From Nissolia schottii (taxonomy: Eukaryota; Streptophyta; Magnoliopsida; Fabales; Fabaceae): 64,000 nt of DNA. Location: the NCBI GenBank assembly GCA_003254905.1, contig QANU01074999.1:125533-189532 (forward strand), written 5' to 3'. Positions 12,681 to 25,400 of this stretch are shown piece after piece. The translations under genes and the position numbers were made by a program. The number at the start of each line of letters is the position of its first letter. The stretch's first letter is position 1. The notes under the pieces are model-generated. The model was not told the DNA's origin, did not search any database, and was given only the letters and a program-made list of their open reading frames with translations.

Positions 12681-12988
12681 ATTCACCAAAGATAGCTCAC
12701 ACAAGGCACATATAATCTTTTGTTCAAATATACATATTTATATGAAAAATAATATTTGTGCACATTTATTTATTTATTGTGTACGTACATCCACACGAGA
12801 GACTTTGCGTGTATGTTATTGAGATCTCAAGTTGACTAGCGGAGAATCAGGCGCACTAATTAAGAAACTGCAAGTGATAATTAATCTCAACAGTTTTTCT
12901 AATTCTCACACATCATCAACTATTTACACTCAAAAGTTTCCCATGTGGATGTGTCCAAATAAGACAAGTTTTTCATATCAATCTGCTT

Positions 12989-13899
12989 TCAGTTGCTAAT
13001 ATCTATGCCATGCATAAGGTAAGCATCAATTGCTCTGCTCATCTCAATATCCGCCAGCATCAAGAAGTGAGGATCAGGAATCTGGTCATTCAGCTTCTCA
13101 TATTCCATGGTGATATGCACCACGCTGCCCTCTTTCACCGGAGTGGCATGAATCACGAACCGGAAGCTCTTGTAGTGCTCCAGCACGTCTCCCTCCAACA
13201 CTTTGAAAGTGACCTTGTTGCTTTCTGCGTCTATAGATTCAACCAACTCCTTAGCCGCGCAAGCTTTTCCTTCTATTTTATGTCCAAAACCAAAGGACAC
13301 ACATTTATTTTAGGATTTGTTTCTAAACTACAAAGGGTCTCAATATTGAAAGAAAAAATGGTTTCACAAATTAATCCTTAATTAATTAGATGCCGAACTG
13401 CAACCTTTCAAATACAGGATTTCTACTGTGATATAAAACATTCTTAGTCATAAATCAGTATTATAAACATAAGTGTAATTATATATCTAGAGAGCAAAGT
13501 CTAAAACAAATTCTTTATTTACACCCAGAGATCATATAAAGACATAAAATTCCTTATTAATTACCTCAAATAATCAGAGCTTCAAAGTTTGAGCCACAAA
13601 AGGAGAAGTAAATTAAAAAGCTCAGTAAGTTAATCAAGTAAATTTATAATAGAATGATCATTAGTTTGCTGGAAAAGAAAAAAAATTGAGGTCAAGGTTC
13701 ATATACCAAGAACACAGTTCCAGGAGATGATGGATCCCTCGGTGCCCCATTCACCTTCATGGATTTGAACACTCTGTACTTTATCAGGGAAAATGGTGCC
13801 CAAAAGATGTGTCCTGCGGCAGAGAAAATCATGGAACTTCTCAGCAGAAGCCTTAATATGCACATCACCTTCCAACTTCTGAAGTTGACCAGATGCCAT
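12989..13899 (-). CDS. MLP-like protein (Bet v 1 superfamily), copy 2
   Basis: This two-exon gene has exon 1 at 13707-13899, intron 13273-13706 (434 bases, the shortest of the array) and exon 2 at 12989-13272, encoding 158 residues. The start MASGQLQKLEGDV was chosen over an upstream in-frame ATG at 13932 because it aligns with the other copies. The loop GEWGTEGS and the helix DIEMSRAIDAYLM are present. The donor is G|GTATAT and the acceptor ATAG|AAGGA, giving Glu where the paralogues have Asp at the junction. VLEGKAC replaces the usual VHDGKAC, and the C-terminus is HGIDISN instead of a Gln/Asp/Lys-rich tail. These are tolerable substitutions in a gene that otherwise looks whole. By family it is a ligand-binding cytosolic protein; the ligand is unknown. 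Confidence 0.88.
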
Positions 13900-13986
13900 A
13901 TTTGCTTCCGTTGCTATGTATATGCAAGGCAAGGCCGAAGAAGAGAGAACTCAAACTCACTGTCCAAAACATGTTGCTGCAGTGAC

Positions 13987-13996
13987 CCTTATATAG
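13987..13996 (-). promoter_or_regulatory. TATA box of MLP2
   Basis: The minus strand reads ctatataagg, about 90 bases above the ATG. It is a strong match to the plant TATA consensus. Confidence 0.7.
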
Positions 13997-14019
13997 GATT
14001 TTTCCTTTTGTAATTTAGA

Positions 14020-15450
14020 GAAAGATTTTGATGATGATATAAGGAAAATGTAAAGATGACAAACAAAGTTGAGAACTCTTTGACAACCTTAGGCACATTG
14101 ATATGCGGTCTACCATAGCGGGATTTATCATGGGCCATACACTCTCAAAAGCTTAAGTTAATGGGTAGAAACAATTGAATGATTATGTCTCTTTACAAAT
14201 GTTGTGGTAACAACTTTGTAAGTATAGTTGTCTTAAGGTTATTTAAAATAATTGTCATTCTATTATTTCTCCTAATTTATAAACAAAAAAATCTTTTTCG
14301 TCTCCTACCTTTTTAATTCTAATATATCAATTTTGTTCCATAACTTTTTTGATTGATTTGACCCACTACCTTTTCTTTGTATTAATTTGGTCCCCTACTT
14401 TTATATTGTCTGGCAATTTGGTTCCATAATGGTCAATTTAATCTTTTACATTTCAAATAGGTATCAAATTTGCTCTTTGTACATTAAAATGTTAAACCAA
14501 ATTGATAACCATTTGAAACGTAAATGATCAAATTAATAGTTGCAAGTTGGGATCAAATTGCTAGTGATTTGTATGGTGAAAAACAGTAAAAAAGAAAACA
14601 AACAATTTACATGACAAAATTAATAGATAGGATACAGACAAAAAAATTTAGGAAGATCATAAGAAAACACATCTTTGTAAGTAATTAGTGAAACACACTA
14701 TGGCTCATGCAAGTTATGAAAAGAATAAAAATAGTAACACCTATAACCAAAATTTGTATAAGTTGCAAATACTGCCACTAACAATTCCTTTTCAAAAAAA
14801 ATTGCGCTTAATACTTTTTCCTATATTCAAAGTTCATCTATTATTGAACTTATATAACACCGTAACTAGTTAATTATGTTTAAGTAATAATTAATGTTCA
14901 CTAATTGTTAGTTCATAGCTTTCCCTTACTATAGACTTGACTTGTTAAATAACTTTTAAAAGGTAATTTTTTTTCCTTCAAAAATGTGAGTCATATATCG
15001 CGGAATATAGACATAGATAAGAATGTGATTGAATATAACCATACGGAACAACACTAGCTAGAAGATCAACATAAGCATATACTGGAAAACCTCATAATAT
15101 ACACATGGTTCAAGATTATACAAAGAGATTCATAATCCAAAAACATAATAATAGCATGACAAGGAGCATAACTACCAGCTTGCTCGTCTACAATGTGTAA
15201 ATAGATAAATGTAGATACATGGGCCTAATAATGGAGATATCTCTAATCACTATATCATCAGGGAACAAGGAGTCACTCAAAATTCTTCAACTATTGCTCG
15301 TATCAAGGGAATTCTTTAACTCATTCTTGTCGTTTAGGTAGGTGGATATATAAACCTCTTCATATGGTCAAAGGCTTCTATCGGATATGTCTTCAAAAAC
15401 AACAAAAATTTCATCTGTCATGAGGCCTTTCATGGCTCTAACTGACTAAC
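14020..15450. other. Spacer above MLP2, no gene recognised
   Basis: AT-rich. The stretch 14290-14590 is dominated by phrases such as ttggtcccctac and aattgataaccatttgaaac, typical of decayed legume-type MITE sequence, but clear terminal repeats could not be set. Nothing else is supported. Confidence 0.35.
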
Positions 15451-18330
15451 TGATAGGGGGATTTTATCCCACATTTTTGTATTCCATAATTGAACATTGC
15501 ATCCCAAAAATATGTGGTTTTGATGATTAATTGGTATGTTTCGCATATTGTCCTCTTCTGCACATAATTGTGAAATCTGCAGTTTAAGCACAATTTTTGA
15601 ATGATTTAAATGTCTTGAGCAACCTATGTGTTTAACATCTTGTGTTTTAGTTGTTAGAATCACAGGTAATCGAGTGTTGGTGTAAGAAGTGGCAGAAAAG
15701 GAGCTAAGAATGGAAGAATGAAGTGCAAAAGGGAGCAAACAAGTTGTAGAAGCGTGTTGGAGCACATATGGAAGCGTTGCAGTGCCCAATTACTACCGAG
15801 GCGCTGCAGCGCGTTTGAGCACACTGGAGTGCCCAAAACCCATTGTGTCGCTATAGTGCGTCTCCGAACATCAGATATCGCCACCAAGATCTGAAACCCT
15901 AATTTCTTGACCCCAGAAGGTTATAAATAGACATAGGGTGAAGGGAGAACGACATAACTTCATACTCTGCCTCCCATACTAGTTTCTCTACAAATTTTCT
16001 TTACTTTTCCAACATTGTAGGTCTTTGTTAGTGATTCTTAGAGAGTTTCTTTCTGTTTTTGAAGGTCATTTGAGCTCTTGTGATTGCATTCGAACTCATG
16101 CGTGTTCAACTCTATTCTTGCCATTGATTTAATGCAAGTTCTTTATTATTATTTTTTAGATCTGTTTTAGTTTAATTAATTTTATCATTATGAATTTTTA
16201 TCCTCCACCCATGGAGGAGTAGTTTCATAATATCTTGCATACGGTAATCCTAGGATTATGATTAATTGGAGGTTCTATGCTTAATGATAATTTATAACTC
16301 TTGCCCCTTCTAACTAATAATATAGCGATTGCATGCTATTGGTTAGAATTAATCATAAATTGATAGATCTTGACGATTGTAGGATTTATTACATTAGGAT
16401 TAGGGAACCTCTAGGAACTAATCAAATTCGATTAGGTTGTGCAATTGGGAATATAATTAATATAGGTTTTTGACGCTAAGATCTTAACTGTCAATTCCTA
16501 TACTAGTTAATGCTTAGGAGATTGACGATTGTAATCTTTTAAGTAAATTGTGCATTAGTTAGAGATCTTTGACTAATGAAACAACATCCCTTTTATGAAT
16601 AATTAATTGAGGGACCAATGATAATTAATCCTTGATCTGTGAAGAACTGTATGTAGGATATTGCTTTTATTTAATTGTTAATTTCTTCCAATCAAATCCA
16701 CTCAAATTAAACTCCCAGTTTACTTTAATTGGTTCTAATTGCTTCCTTAAGAGACGACCTAGGTTAGCCCTTTTACTACGTTTTTGATGTTTGCTTAGTT
16801 TTATAAATTATTATTTAATTGCGCACTAAAATTGCGACGTTTTCGTGTATGTCAAATTGGGCATCGTTGCCGAGGAAGCAATTTAGCCAATTCTTTTTCT
16901 TTTTACTATTTTATTTTAGTTTATTATTTATTTTTTTTGCTTCTGTCATTTTTTCTAAAAAAATTATTATTTTTCGTTTTTTTATCTTTCTGATTCTCTC
17001 CCTTAAAAAAAAGAGTTCTTAGTTTCGCATTTAAATTTCCTTTGGTTCCTGTGGATGACTCATTTCTTGCATGATCCCACATTAGCCGATTTTGATCCTG
17101 AGATCGAAAGAACGCTAAAGTCCATTAGGCAAGAAAGGAGGCAACAACAGAAACCCGTTTTTGTTACTAATCTATCTATTCCTATGGCAAGTACCATGGC
17201 AAACCCCACCCAGACTTAGGGTGAACTAGCGACTCCCGATTACTCTTATGAGCCATTCGGCGTGGTATTTCTTGATGCAGCCATGGACTTTGAAATAAAG
17301 CCAAGCTTCTTACACCATTTGTCAAAGTTCAATGGCTTGGCATCGAAAAATCCACACCGCCATCTGAAGTAGTTCAACATGACCTGCGCAACCGTGAGGT
17401 CGCAGAATGTCACACCAGAGAATATGAAGCTTAAAGCTTTCCCATTCTCTCTGGAAGGTGGGGCCTGTGATTAGTATTACAGTATCCTGCACTTGGCTAT
17501 GAACAGTTGGCTCAGAATGAAGCGATTGTTTCTTGAAAAGTACTTCCCTGCTAGCAAAGGGTCTGTCCTCAAGAAAGAGATATCAGGAATCTAGCAAAAG
17601 ACTGACACGACCTTGGGTGAGTAATGGGAGGGATTCAAGGGATTGTGCGACATGTGTCCCCACCATGGGTTTACTGAAGTAAAACTCTTGGAGCACTTAT
17701 ATGAAGGTCTCAGTTACATGGATTGAAATTGGATCGATTCAGTTGCCGGTGGGATTTTGAAAAATCAGAAGACACTTGAGGAGGCCAGGCAGTTGATTAG
17801 TGAGATAGCGGATCATTCGCGATATGAAATTCAGGCCAACCGGCCTGTCAGGGGGATATATGAGGTTGCCACTGAATCTTCAACCCATGAGATGATGGCC
17901 TTAACACAGGAAGTGGATAAACTGATCGACATGATAAATGTTTTGGCTATGGGGCAAAAATCTCAGGTAGCTGCAACAAATGTAGATTGTTCCCTCTGCC
18001 TTGATGGCATCTCCCATCCGTCCGAGCAGTGCCCAATCCTCAATGAAGACACATATGCAGTTGTAGAAATGTTTCCCGAAAACCAGGTAACCAATCTAAC
18101 CAGCCAAGGTATGACCCTTACGGCAGCACTTACGACTCTGGCTGGAAGGACAACCCAGCTTTCAGATGAAGTAATAACTCCAATGTTCTGAACTCGCAGC
18201 CACCAGTCCAACAGTTCTAGCAGCCACAGCAGAGATATGTGCCCCCACCTCAAAGACAATTTCAGCCACCACCTGCTCCACCCCAATTTCTACCACCTCC
18301 ACAGGCAACCCCAGCATCTGAGGGCCCCAT
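15451..18330 (+). mobile_element. Ty3/gypsy (Athila/Tat-type) fossil, 5' part
   Basis: A probable 5' LTR runs from TGATAGGGGG at 15451 to gtatgtca at 16854 (about 1404 bases). Next to it lies aattgggcatcgttgccgag, which resembles the tRNA-Asp-type primer site of this group. A gag region follows at about 17050-18320, with FPFSL, LEKYFPASK and CPHHGF motifs and a Pro/Gln-rich tail. No protease, reverse transcriptase, integrase or 3' LTR follows. The element is broken: it is cut off after gag and gag itself carries several breaks. A related LTR lies at 54440. It is an old copy. Confidence 0.75.
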
Positions 18331-18610
18331 GATTTAATTAATTAGTCAATCAAATAAAAATAAAAAATTAAATGGCAAAAAACTTCTTCCACCAAAATAC
18401 AAAAAATAAATGAAAACTTTCCATGACTCACTCTGTAATAGTTTTATCCACTACTCCATTACTCCATATTTAATATGCGTCTGTGAAGACCCACTAATAT
18501 TAAATAAAAGAGATGGTGTTCGTGATAGAATTAAGTCATTGAGAATATTGGACTCACTTTTTTTTTTTTTTGTTTTGGAAGAAGAGACTAAGTGTGGATA
18601 TAAAAAATAC

Positions 18611-18697
18611 TTTACAAACAAAAGTAAAAAATTTAGGATTAATATGGGCTCGTTTAGATTAGTTAGTTTCTTAAAAAAAGTACTTAAAAAAAATAAG
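18611..18697 (+). repeat. Direct repeat, copy A (MITE end)
   Basis: About 87 bases, from tttacaaacaaaagtaaaaa through gtttagattagttagtttct. They recur at 19154-19240 with a modest number of differences. Copy A lacks the far end of the MITE carried by copy B. Confidence 0.6.
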
Positions 18698-19189
18698 TAA
18701 CCCTACTACTGTTAACATGTAACTGTTGATAATCATGTGATTTTTGAGTGTTAGATGCAACACATTCCACGATTAACCGTAATCAAACAACAGTTTTGTT
18801 CCCTGATTACGCAGTGAATTTGAACCATATTATCATCGATCTCGCTTAAAATCACACACCTGCCAAGAAGAGGAGTGCCCTCATTCTGCTCTTACTGCTC
18901 CAGCCGTTGGATATTCCAATTGAATTTTTTAAAGAAGAAATGTATCGAGATTGCTACCACCTGGCTCTTGTTAAGGACTAACACAAATATTTTAAATTCA
19001 AGTGTCCAAAAAGGGACCACTTCTCATTACAACACAAGCATGGCAGACTATATATGGCACCGCACAGAACCACCGCCAACAACCGCAGCAGGCCGTTTCG
19101 AAAGAGACAGCATTCCAATTTCCAAGCCCTGAACACCATATATAATACAGCTCCATTACAAACAAAAGTAAAAAAATTAGGGTTAATAT

Positions 19190-19462
19190 GGCCCCGTTTA
19201 GATTAATTAGTTTCTTTAAAAAAACCCTTAAAAAAATAACAAGTATTAAAATATAATGTAAAAAAAGTTTTTTTTTTATATAAGGTAAAATATCACTTTT
19301 TTTTTAAGTTTAAAATATTAGCTTTTGTAAAAAAAAAAAAAAGGGATGAAAGTGTAATTTTTTAATAAAAGTACCTTGTAAATGTAAAATAAATCTCCTT
19401 AGAAAGCTATACTTAAAAGTATATTTTAAATAAATACTTTTTTAAGGTAATCTAAATGAGTT
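19190..19462. mobile_element. MITE with cgtttagatta termini
   Basis: The left end is gccccgtttagattaattag. The right end, reverse-complemented, is aaactcatttagattacctt. The interior is A/T runs. The copy is about 270 bases long and without coding capacity. Superfamily is not assigned because the target duplication is unclear. Confidence 0.5.
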
Positions 19463-19688
19463 TATATATATCACGTCAATTAATATTGGCGATGCCAGAA
19501 ATTAATTTGCACACACATAATTTCATTTCATTGTACAACATTATTTACAAGGTAAGACACATACACGTCTATCACGTGCCCAAATTAAAAATGCAAAAAG
19601 AAACTCCTACATGACTTAGAGGACGAAGTAATTAATACAACACACAAACAACCATTAATTAATTATTTATGCTAACCCAAACACATAT

Positions 19689-19724
19689 CTTGGCTCAACC
19701 CTAGTACCAGCTGGTGCCATTATT
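19689..19724 (-). promoter_or_regulatory. Conserved 3' block of MLP3
   Basis: The plus strand reads tcttggctcaaccctagtac, then cagctggtgccattatt. It lies about 90 bases below the stop. Confidence 0.5.
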
Positions 19725-19811
19725 AACGCATAATCTTGTTATATTGGTACATAAACATGAATATAGCAGAGGACTTGGAACCTTTTTGCATTCATATTCA
19801 TGATACTTAAT

Positions 19812-20839
19812 CTACTTGTCGTCCTGTGCCATAAGGTGAGCATCAATTGTTTTGGTCATCTCAATATCAAACTGCATCATGGTGTGAGGGTCAGGAATTT
19901 GGTCATTTAGCTTCTCATATTCCAAGGTCCAACGCACCAAGCTTCCCTCTTCCTGCGGAATGAAATGACATATGAACCTGAAGCTCTTGTATTTCTCCAG
20001 CAGCTCACCCTCCAACACTTTGAATATGATCTTCTTGTTTTCTCTGTCTACCACTTCAACCAATTCTTTTGCCACACAAGCTTTCCCATCCTTTTTTTTT
20101 TTTTTTTTTTGGTTGAAATCCAAAAGGCAAACAGGGTTTTAATTAGATCAGAGAAACGGTGCCATTAAGAGTGTTCATCTTAATTTGCTTTTTAAATTGT
20201 GAAGGGTCTCAATCTTCCAAAATAACCTTTTCTATGTGCTAAAATGTCAAAAGCAAGAATTTGTAAAACCTAATTAGATGCTTAATTGCACCACCAGCAG
20301 TTCAAAATATACAACTACATGAGACCAGTTTTCTACTATTAAAACATCCTTAGTCATAAATTAGCATTGTAAACATATTTTCCTTTTGACGAGATTATAA
20401 ACATAAATTTAATTGTATATATCTAGACAGTAATCTTTATTTACACAGCGGCCATATAAAGACTTAAAATTCGTTAAATTTACCTTAAATAATCATAGTT
20501 TCAAGTTCCAGACACAATACAATAATAATAATAATAATAACAACAACAATTATAATAATAATGATAATAATAATAATAATAATCAAAATCCAAGTAAATG
20601 TAAACAAAGAGAATTGATTGCTAGTTTGCTGACAAAAGTTCGCACATACCATGAACATAATTCCAGATGATGATGGATCCCTCAAGGCCCCACTCGCCCT
20701 TATGCATATCAATTCTCTGTACTTTATCAGAGCAAATATTGCCGAGAAGATGTGTCTTTCCAGAGAGAACATCATGGAACCTCTCAGCAGAAGCTCTGAT
20801 ATGCACCTCACCTTCCAACTTCTCTACTTTAGATGCCAT
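19812..20839 (-). CDS. MLP-like protein, copy 3 (splice acceptor damaged)
   Basis: Exon 1 is 20650-20839, intron 20090-20649 and exon 2 19812-20089. If spliced as in the paralogues this gives 155 residues. The protein would start MASKVEKLEGEV, carry the loop GEWGLEGS and end DIEMTKTIDAHLMAQDDK, with no stop or frameshift in either exon. The expected acceptor reads AAAAGG|ATGGG where the paralogues have AG|ATGG, so the AG is lost; splicing one base earlier would shift the frame. A homopolymer of about 19 T on the plus strand lies just beside it, so a sequencing error is possible. The intron holds an AAT microsatellite. It is either a recent non-functional copy, a gene with non-canonical splicing, or an error in the assembly. 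Confidence 0.75.
20519..20584. repeat. AAT microsatellite in the MLP3 intron
   Basis: An interrupted run of aat/aac units of about 66 bases inside the intron of MLP3. It is likely length-variable between individuals. Confidence 0.9.
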
Positions 20840-20934
20840 ATTTGCTAACTCAGGCTAGCTATGCAAGAGAAACAACAAAGCTCAGAAAGAGAGAGCTGTG
20901 AAATTACTGCCCAAAAGGTGCTGGAACATTGGCC

Positions 20935-20942
20935 ATTTTATA
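20935..20942 (-). promoter_or_regulatory. TATA box of MLP3
   Basis: The minus strand reads ctataaaatgg across this site, about 96 bases above the ATG. Confidence 0.65.
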
Positions 20943-20999
20943 GAAAAACTTTGTAAGCTAGTGAAAGACTTTGATGATGAATAAGTAATTAAAATTAAT

Positions 21000-22240
21000 C
21001 TTTTAAAGATGTGATAATAAGTCGTACGTCTTCTTTTTTAAAAAAAAAAAATAAAATTGGACATTGATTTGGTCTTTTAATATTTAAAATTAATATTAGT
21101 TTAGTATTTCAATTTCAATATATATATATATATATATGAACTTCGTTTTTTTAAATGGACAATTATTTAACCTTATAAAATAAATTAATGTAAAGTTATT
21201 TAAAATTAAATTTAATATCACAATTCTTTTTGTATCTTTTGCTGAGGTGGTATCCATGAAACTAAATGTCTTTGAGGTTTTGAGATTACTAAAATTTGTA
21301 TGTCTCTTTCAACAAAGTATTTTTCATATATATAGCTAAAAATCAAATCTCTAACAAAGTATTTTTTGCATACATTTTGATAATGCGAAGGATTAGGTAT
21401 ACTCATTGAATTTGTATTGTTAGACTCGCATTAATTTAGCGTTTGATGAATTGTGAATTCTATTCACATCTCATTCACGGCAAGGTGAAAGTTAACAAAA
21501 TGTTTTATACAAAATAAGTATATAATAAACCAACTCTTTGATAACACTTTGTTTTACTTTTAGGAATAAAAGAAAATATGAACATAAAGTTAAGAAATAT
21601 ATGAGGTCGAAAAGAAAATCTAGAATGTGAAGAAAATTGTAATTTTTTTTTTAGATAAGTACGTTGTCAGTTTTATTGATAGAGAAAGCAACGCAAAAAA
21701 GTTACGCAAATCGAATAAGGCTCACCGTTACTCTCAAATCCCCAAAATGGTAAGGTAGAGAGAGACTCCCTTAAAAATTTCTAAGGCAAACTCAGAGGAA
21801 CAAAATCTTTGACTTTTTCTATAAAAAAAAAAAAAAAAGAGGCTTGGGAAGAAAATTATAAACGAATAAAATAAGCTTGTGTTTCGTTGATGTATGGATG
21901 TATATTTACAAGAGAATACAAGGTTATGAGTACACAATGGTAATTGCTCAGCACTAACTCCCACCAACCTCAATATTCTAGCCCATAATCAAGTGTTCAA
22001 GTAAGAGGTCAGCAACATCCATTATCGCCGAATAACATGATGCTGGATGACACGATGCATAATCATTTCCATGCATGTGCGATGTATATACTAGTGGACG
22101 TCCACTTTATGCTTCCTATTTAATATAAACCACCACCACTAGCTTCAACAACTCTTTTGTAATTGTATTTCCTCGATTTAAGTCACAAAAATTCAAGTAC
22201 AATTATTTCTCTTAGTTAGTAAAAGGCTTAACTCCCACAA
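21000..22240. other. Spacer above MLP3, with a LINE-like tail
   Basis: A TA dinucleotide run lies at 21118-21137. At 21641-21840 a T-run followed by gataagtacgttgtcagttt looks like the poly-A end of an inverted LINE fragment. The remainder is AT-rich with no gene. Confidence 0.35.
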
Positions 22241-24467
22241 TTGCCACACAAACTATCGGGATCACTCAAAAACACTCTCATACCCACCCACGTGACCCAC
22301 TTACATGCTGTTAAACATTTTGGGTGAACGGGAATAGAGACAAGGAAAAAAAAATCTAGAAACCAAAGAAAATAAGGATTGTATTATATGATTTGTGGTG
22401 TTTGATATAATGAGGTAACCTCCATATATAAGCTAAAAATAGGATTATAAAATAATAACATAATCAATCTAAATCTAAATTTGATACTTAGCATTATTTC
22501 TCTTCAAATTGAAAAATCAGTTGTTGAGTCAGTAAAGATTCTCTGTCCTAGTGTGACTTCTTGCGAAGTTTCAATTGGGTCTTTTAGGAGCATGGGAGCT
22601 CAAAGGCCATGGTTCATTGTTCTTCATGAGTGGTAAGTTCCCTAATCTTCCTTTTTTATCTTTTCAGCATCATTTAGGGGTTGTTGGTTGGGGACGCTAG
22701 CACAATGACACTATTAGAGCGCTAAGGCGCTGCGCTTACTAGCGTAATTGCGTTATGATGGTGCAATGATGCTGGTGCTAGCTTAGTTCTCTACAGTGTC
22801 AACACTGCAACGTTGTTAGGGCATTGTAGCATTGACGAGAAATGCCCAATTGCATTGTTTCACTTCTAGTTATGTCATTTCTTTGATTCAATATTTTAGT
22901 AATTCCTATGCATGTCTCCATGTCAGTTTGGCAACATCGTTCAGGGTTCTGCAAGTTGTGGCACCGCTCTTATGACAACACATGTGAGTGGGTTATTCCT
23001 CACGGCTTATTTTAGATTACATTTATGTTCATATTTTATAAAGCATGATTTTAGTTTATCACATTCAACAATTATGGAAATTAACAGATTTGATTTATGA
23101 AAATACATTTTTAGAAAAATATGGATTTATGAAAAGATTGTTTTATGAAAATATTTTATTGATTCCTTTTATGGAAATTTTATTTATTTATTTATGAAAA
23201 TCATATTTACCATTACAAACATCATGAACTTAGTTACAAATTTGTTTGCGAAATAGTTTGTGAAATAATATAGAAATCATAGAACTATTTTACAAACACC
23301 ATGGGACCATTGTTTTAAATGCATAAAGATCATCATGTTTCATGTATTTTAATGTTTATGATCATGTTAGTTATATCATATTATCAGTTATCATGTTCAT
23401 GTTATTGTGTTTATACTGTTTTTATGAGAATAGATTTACGATAGAACTGTACGTTAGTGACAACCTACATTAACCCTAGTATACCTTGTACAACCATCAT
23501 GTATAATAGGATTCAGACAAATAGATTTAGAGTGATAAGATTGTGAAACTCATACATATGGCAATGGTTGTGAAGCCCAACAATAGCATATAGTTTAGGG
23601 CAATGGTCATGACGCCTAGCAACATCATCAACATATATAGCTGGACGGTATTGGTAGGTATCTGTCTTTTTAGATATCTCCCAACATGCTATTTGTTTTA
23701 GTGTTTTTTTTTTATGAAAGCTTTATTAATAGTATTATGTTATTATTATGTTTTTGTATGAATAAAATTATTATGTATTGTACTATGTGTGTCCATGTTT
23801 CAAAATGTGTCATGCACTACAAGAAATTACACTATTTCTGTCGGTATTTTCCGTCGGTTATGAGACAGTTACCGTCGGTACATTGTGTTTTCGACGGATT
23901 TACCGTCGGTCATAGGGTCGCTGATAAAGGGTTCGATGGAAACGAATTGTGCGTCGGAGGGTTTATACCGACGGTAATTTAACCGGATTTCTGTCGGACT
24001 AATCCATCGCTAATAATAATAGTATTTTATTCAAATGTTACCGTCACCTAAAACCGACGCTAATATTCCGTCGGTTAGTATTGACCGTCACTTGATTGTC
24101 GCCGATAATCGTTGTTCATACGACCGTCGGCTATAGTCAAATATTTAAAAAAATTCCATAAACTTTCTTTTTGATTTGTTATTATTTATTTGAGTAACAA
24201 TTTTGCTGTAAATAATATGGTCATTTTATTAAATAAATAATTAAATAATATGTAATAATCAATTATTTAGTTTAACGATTACATTGATTGTGAGAGTTAC
24301 AACAGATTAATGCATGTATTCATTACCAAAGATATATAATAAATAAATTCACAAAATGGTTCAACAAAGTGGTACTTCCCATATATATCCTTGGGTGTTT
24401 AGATTCATTACATGGTTAAAGAAGCAAATAATGTACATAATATATTCAAAATTAATGTACAATATAT

Positions 24468-24815
24468 TCAGTCCTCCACAGGGTCTTCATCCTCGACGTC
24501 CTCCTCAGGATCCTCCACATCCACGTCAACGTACACGTTCCCATCTACGTGCACGTTCACGTGCACGTTCCCACCCACGTTGACGTCCATGTGCACGTTC
24601 CCATTCATGTTGATGCCCACGTGCACGTTCCCATCCACGTTGACCTCCAAGTGGACGACGTCCTCGTCCTCGTCCGCGTCACCGTCCCAGAAAGGTGAGT
24701 TGTAGTCAGGCTCGTCCCAGAAGGGCGAGTCATAGTCAGGCTCGTCGGACTCGGGTGGGGTTACTGTGAGTTCGTCGTCCTCAATGACGATAGGAGCGGA
24801 AGGATGATCACCCAA
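24468..24815 (-). CDS. Acidic repeat protein frame inside the CACTA element
   Basis: An open frame of 115 codons starting MGDHPSAPIVIEDDE. It holds two copies of EPDYxSPFWD (about residues 25-43). A run of Asn-Val-His-Val-type repeats (VNVDGNVHVGINMNGNVHM and similar) follows, and it ends EDPEEDVEDEDPVED. It is strongly acidic. I do not recognise the family. Part of the repeat pattern follows from a tandem DNA repeat (cgtgcacgttccca words, 24530-24640), so it could be a chance frame or a captured host fragment. No splice sites or promoter were identified. Confidence 0.3.
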   Translation of the reverse strand: MGDHPSAPIVIEDDELTVTPPESDEPDYDSPFWDEPDYNSPFWDGDADEDEDVVHLEVNVDGNVHVGINMNGNVHMDVNVGGNVHVNVHVDGNVYVDVDVEDPEEDVEDEDPVED

Positions 24816-25019
24816 AAACCATAGGGAGCTACACTATAGAAACTTAAGTTCACAAAGCTATCATAAGAAAGTAATTACAACCTATCCTAGTTATACACTT
24901 AAGCTCACAAATCTATCACAGATATACCTACAACCTCAAGTTCAAATCTCCTTTGATCATCAACCCACAACAATTCCAATTCCTCAACTAGTAGCACACA
25001 ATTCCAATTCCTCAATTTA

Positions 25020-25400
25020 AAGACACACACGCGCACACACACACACACACAAACACACAATGACACAATCCCCTCACAACCCTAAACCCACAATCAGCCA
25101 CCCACAGAACCATACACAAACACACTCACACAACCCTAAACCCATACTCACACAAACCTCACAACACACCCACACACACAAACACACAATCACACAATCC
25201 TCCATCGCAACCCTAAACCCACAATCAGCCACCCACAGAACCACACACAAACACACAAACACACAATCACACCGCAACGAACAAACCCCCATCAACCACG
25301 GAGACAAACACACACACAAAAACACAAAACCTCACAACACACCCACACAATCCCAAATCACAACACACGCACATATCATCAGCCACGGAGACACACACAA
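25020..25400. repeat. CA-rich low-complexity block in the CACTA element
   Basis: A run of acacac units and a repeated phrase, acaaccctaaacccacaatc, which occurs at about 25075 and, slightly changed, at 25205. Long frames here on both strands follow from the low complexity. Confidence 0.75.

Noticed and set aside
10230-22850. gcgctgcagcg-type words at 10240, 15790 and 22720, as a possible shared regulatory motif
   Set aside because: They lie in LTR or repeat-like DNA, vary between places, and are a familiar low-complexity feature of plant LTRs.
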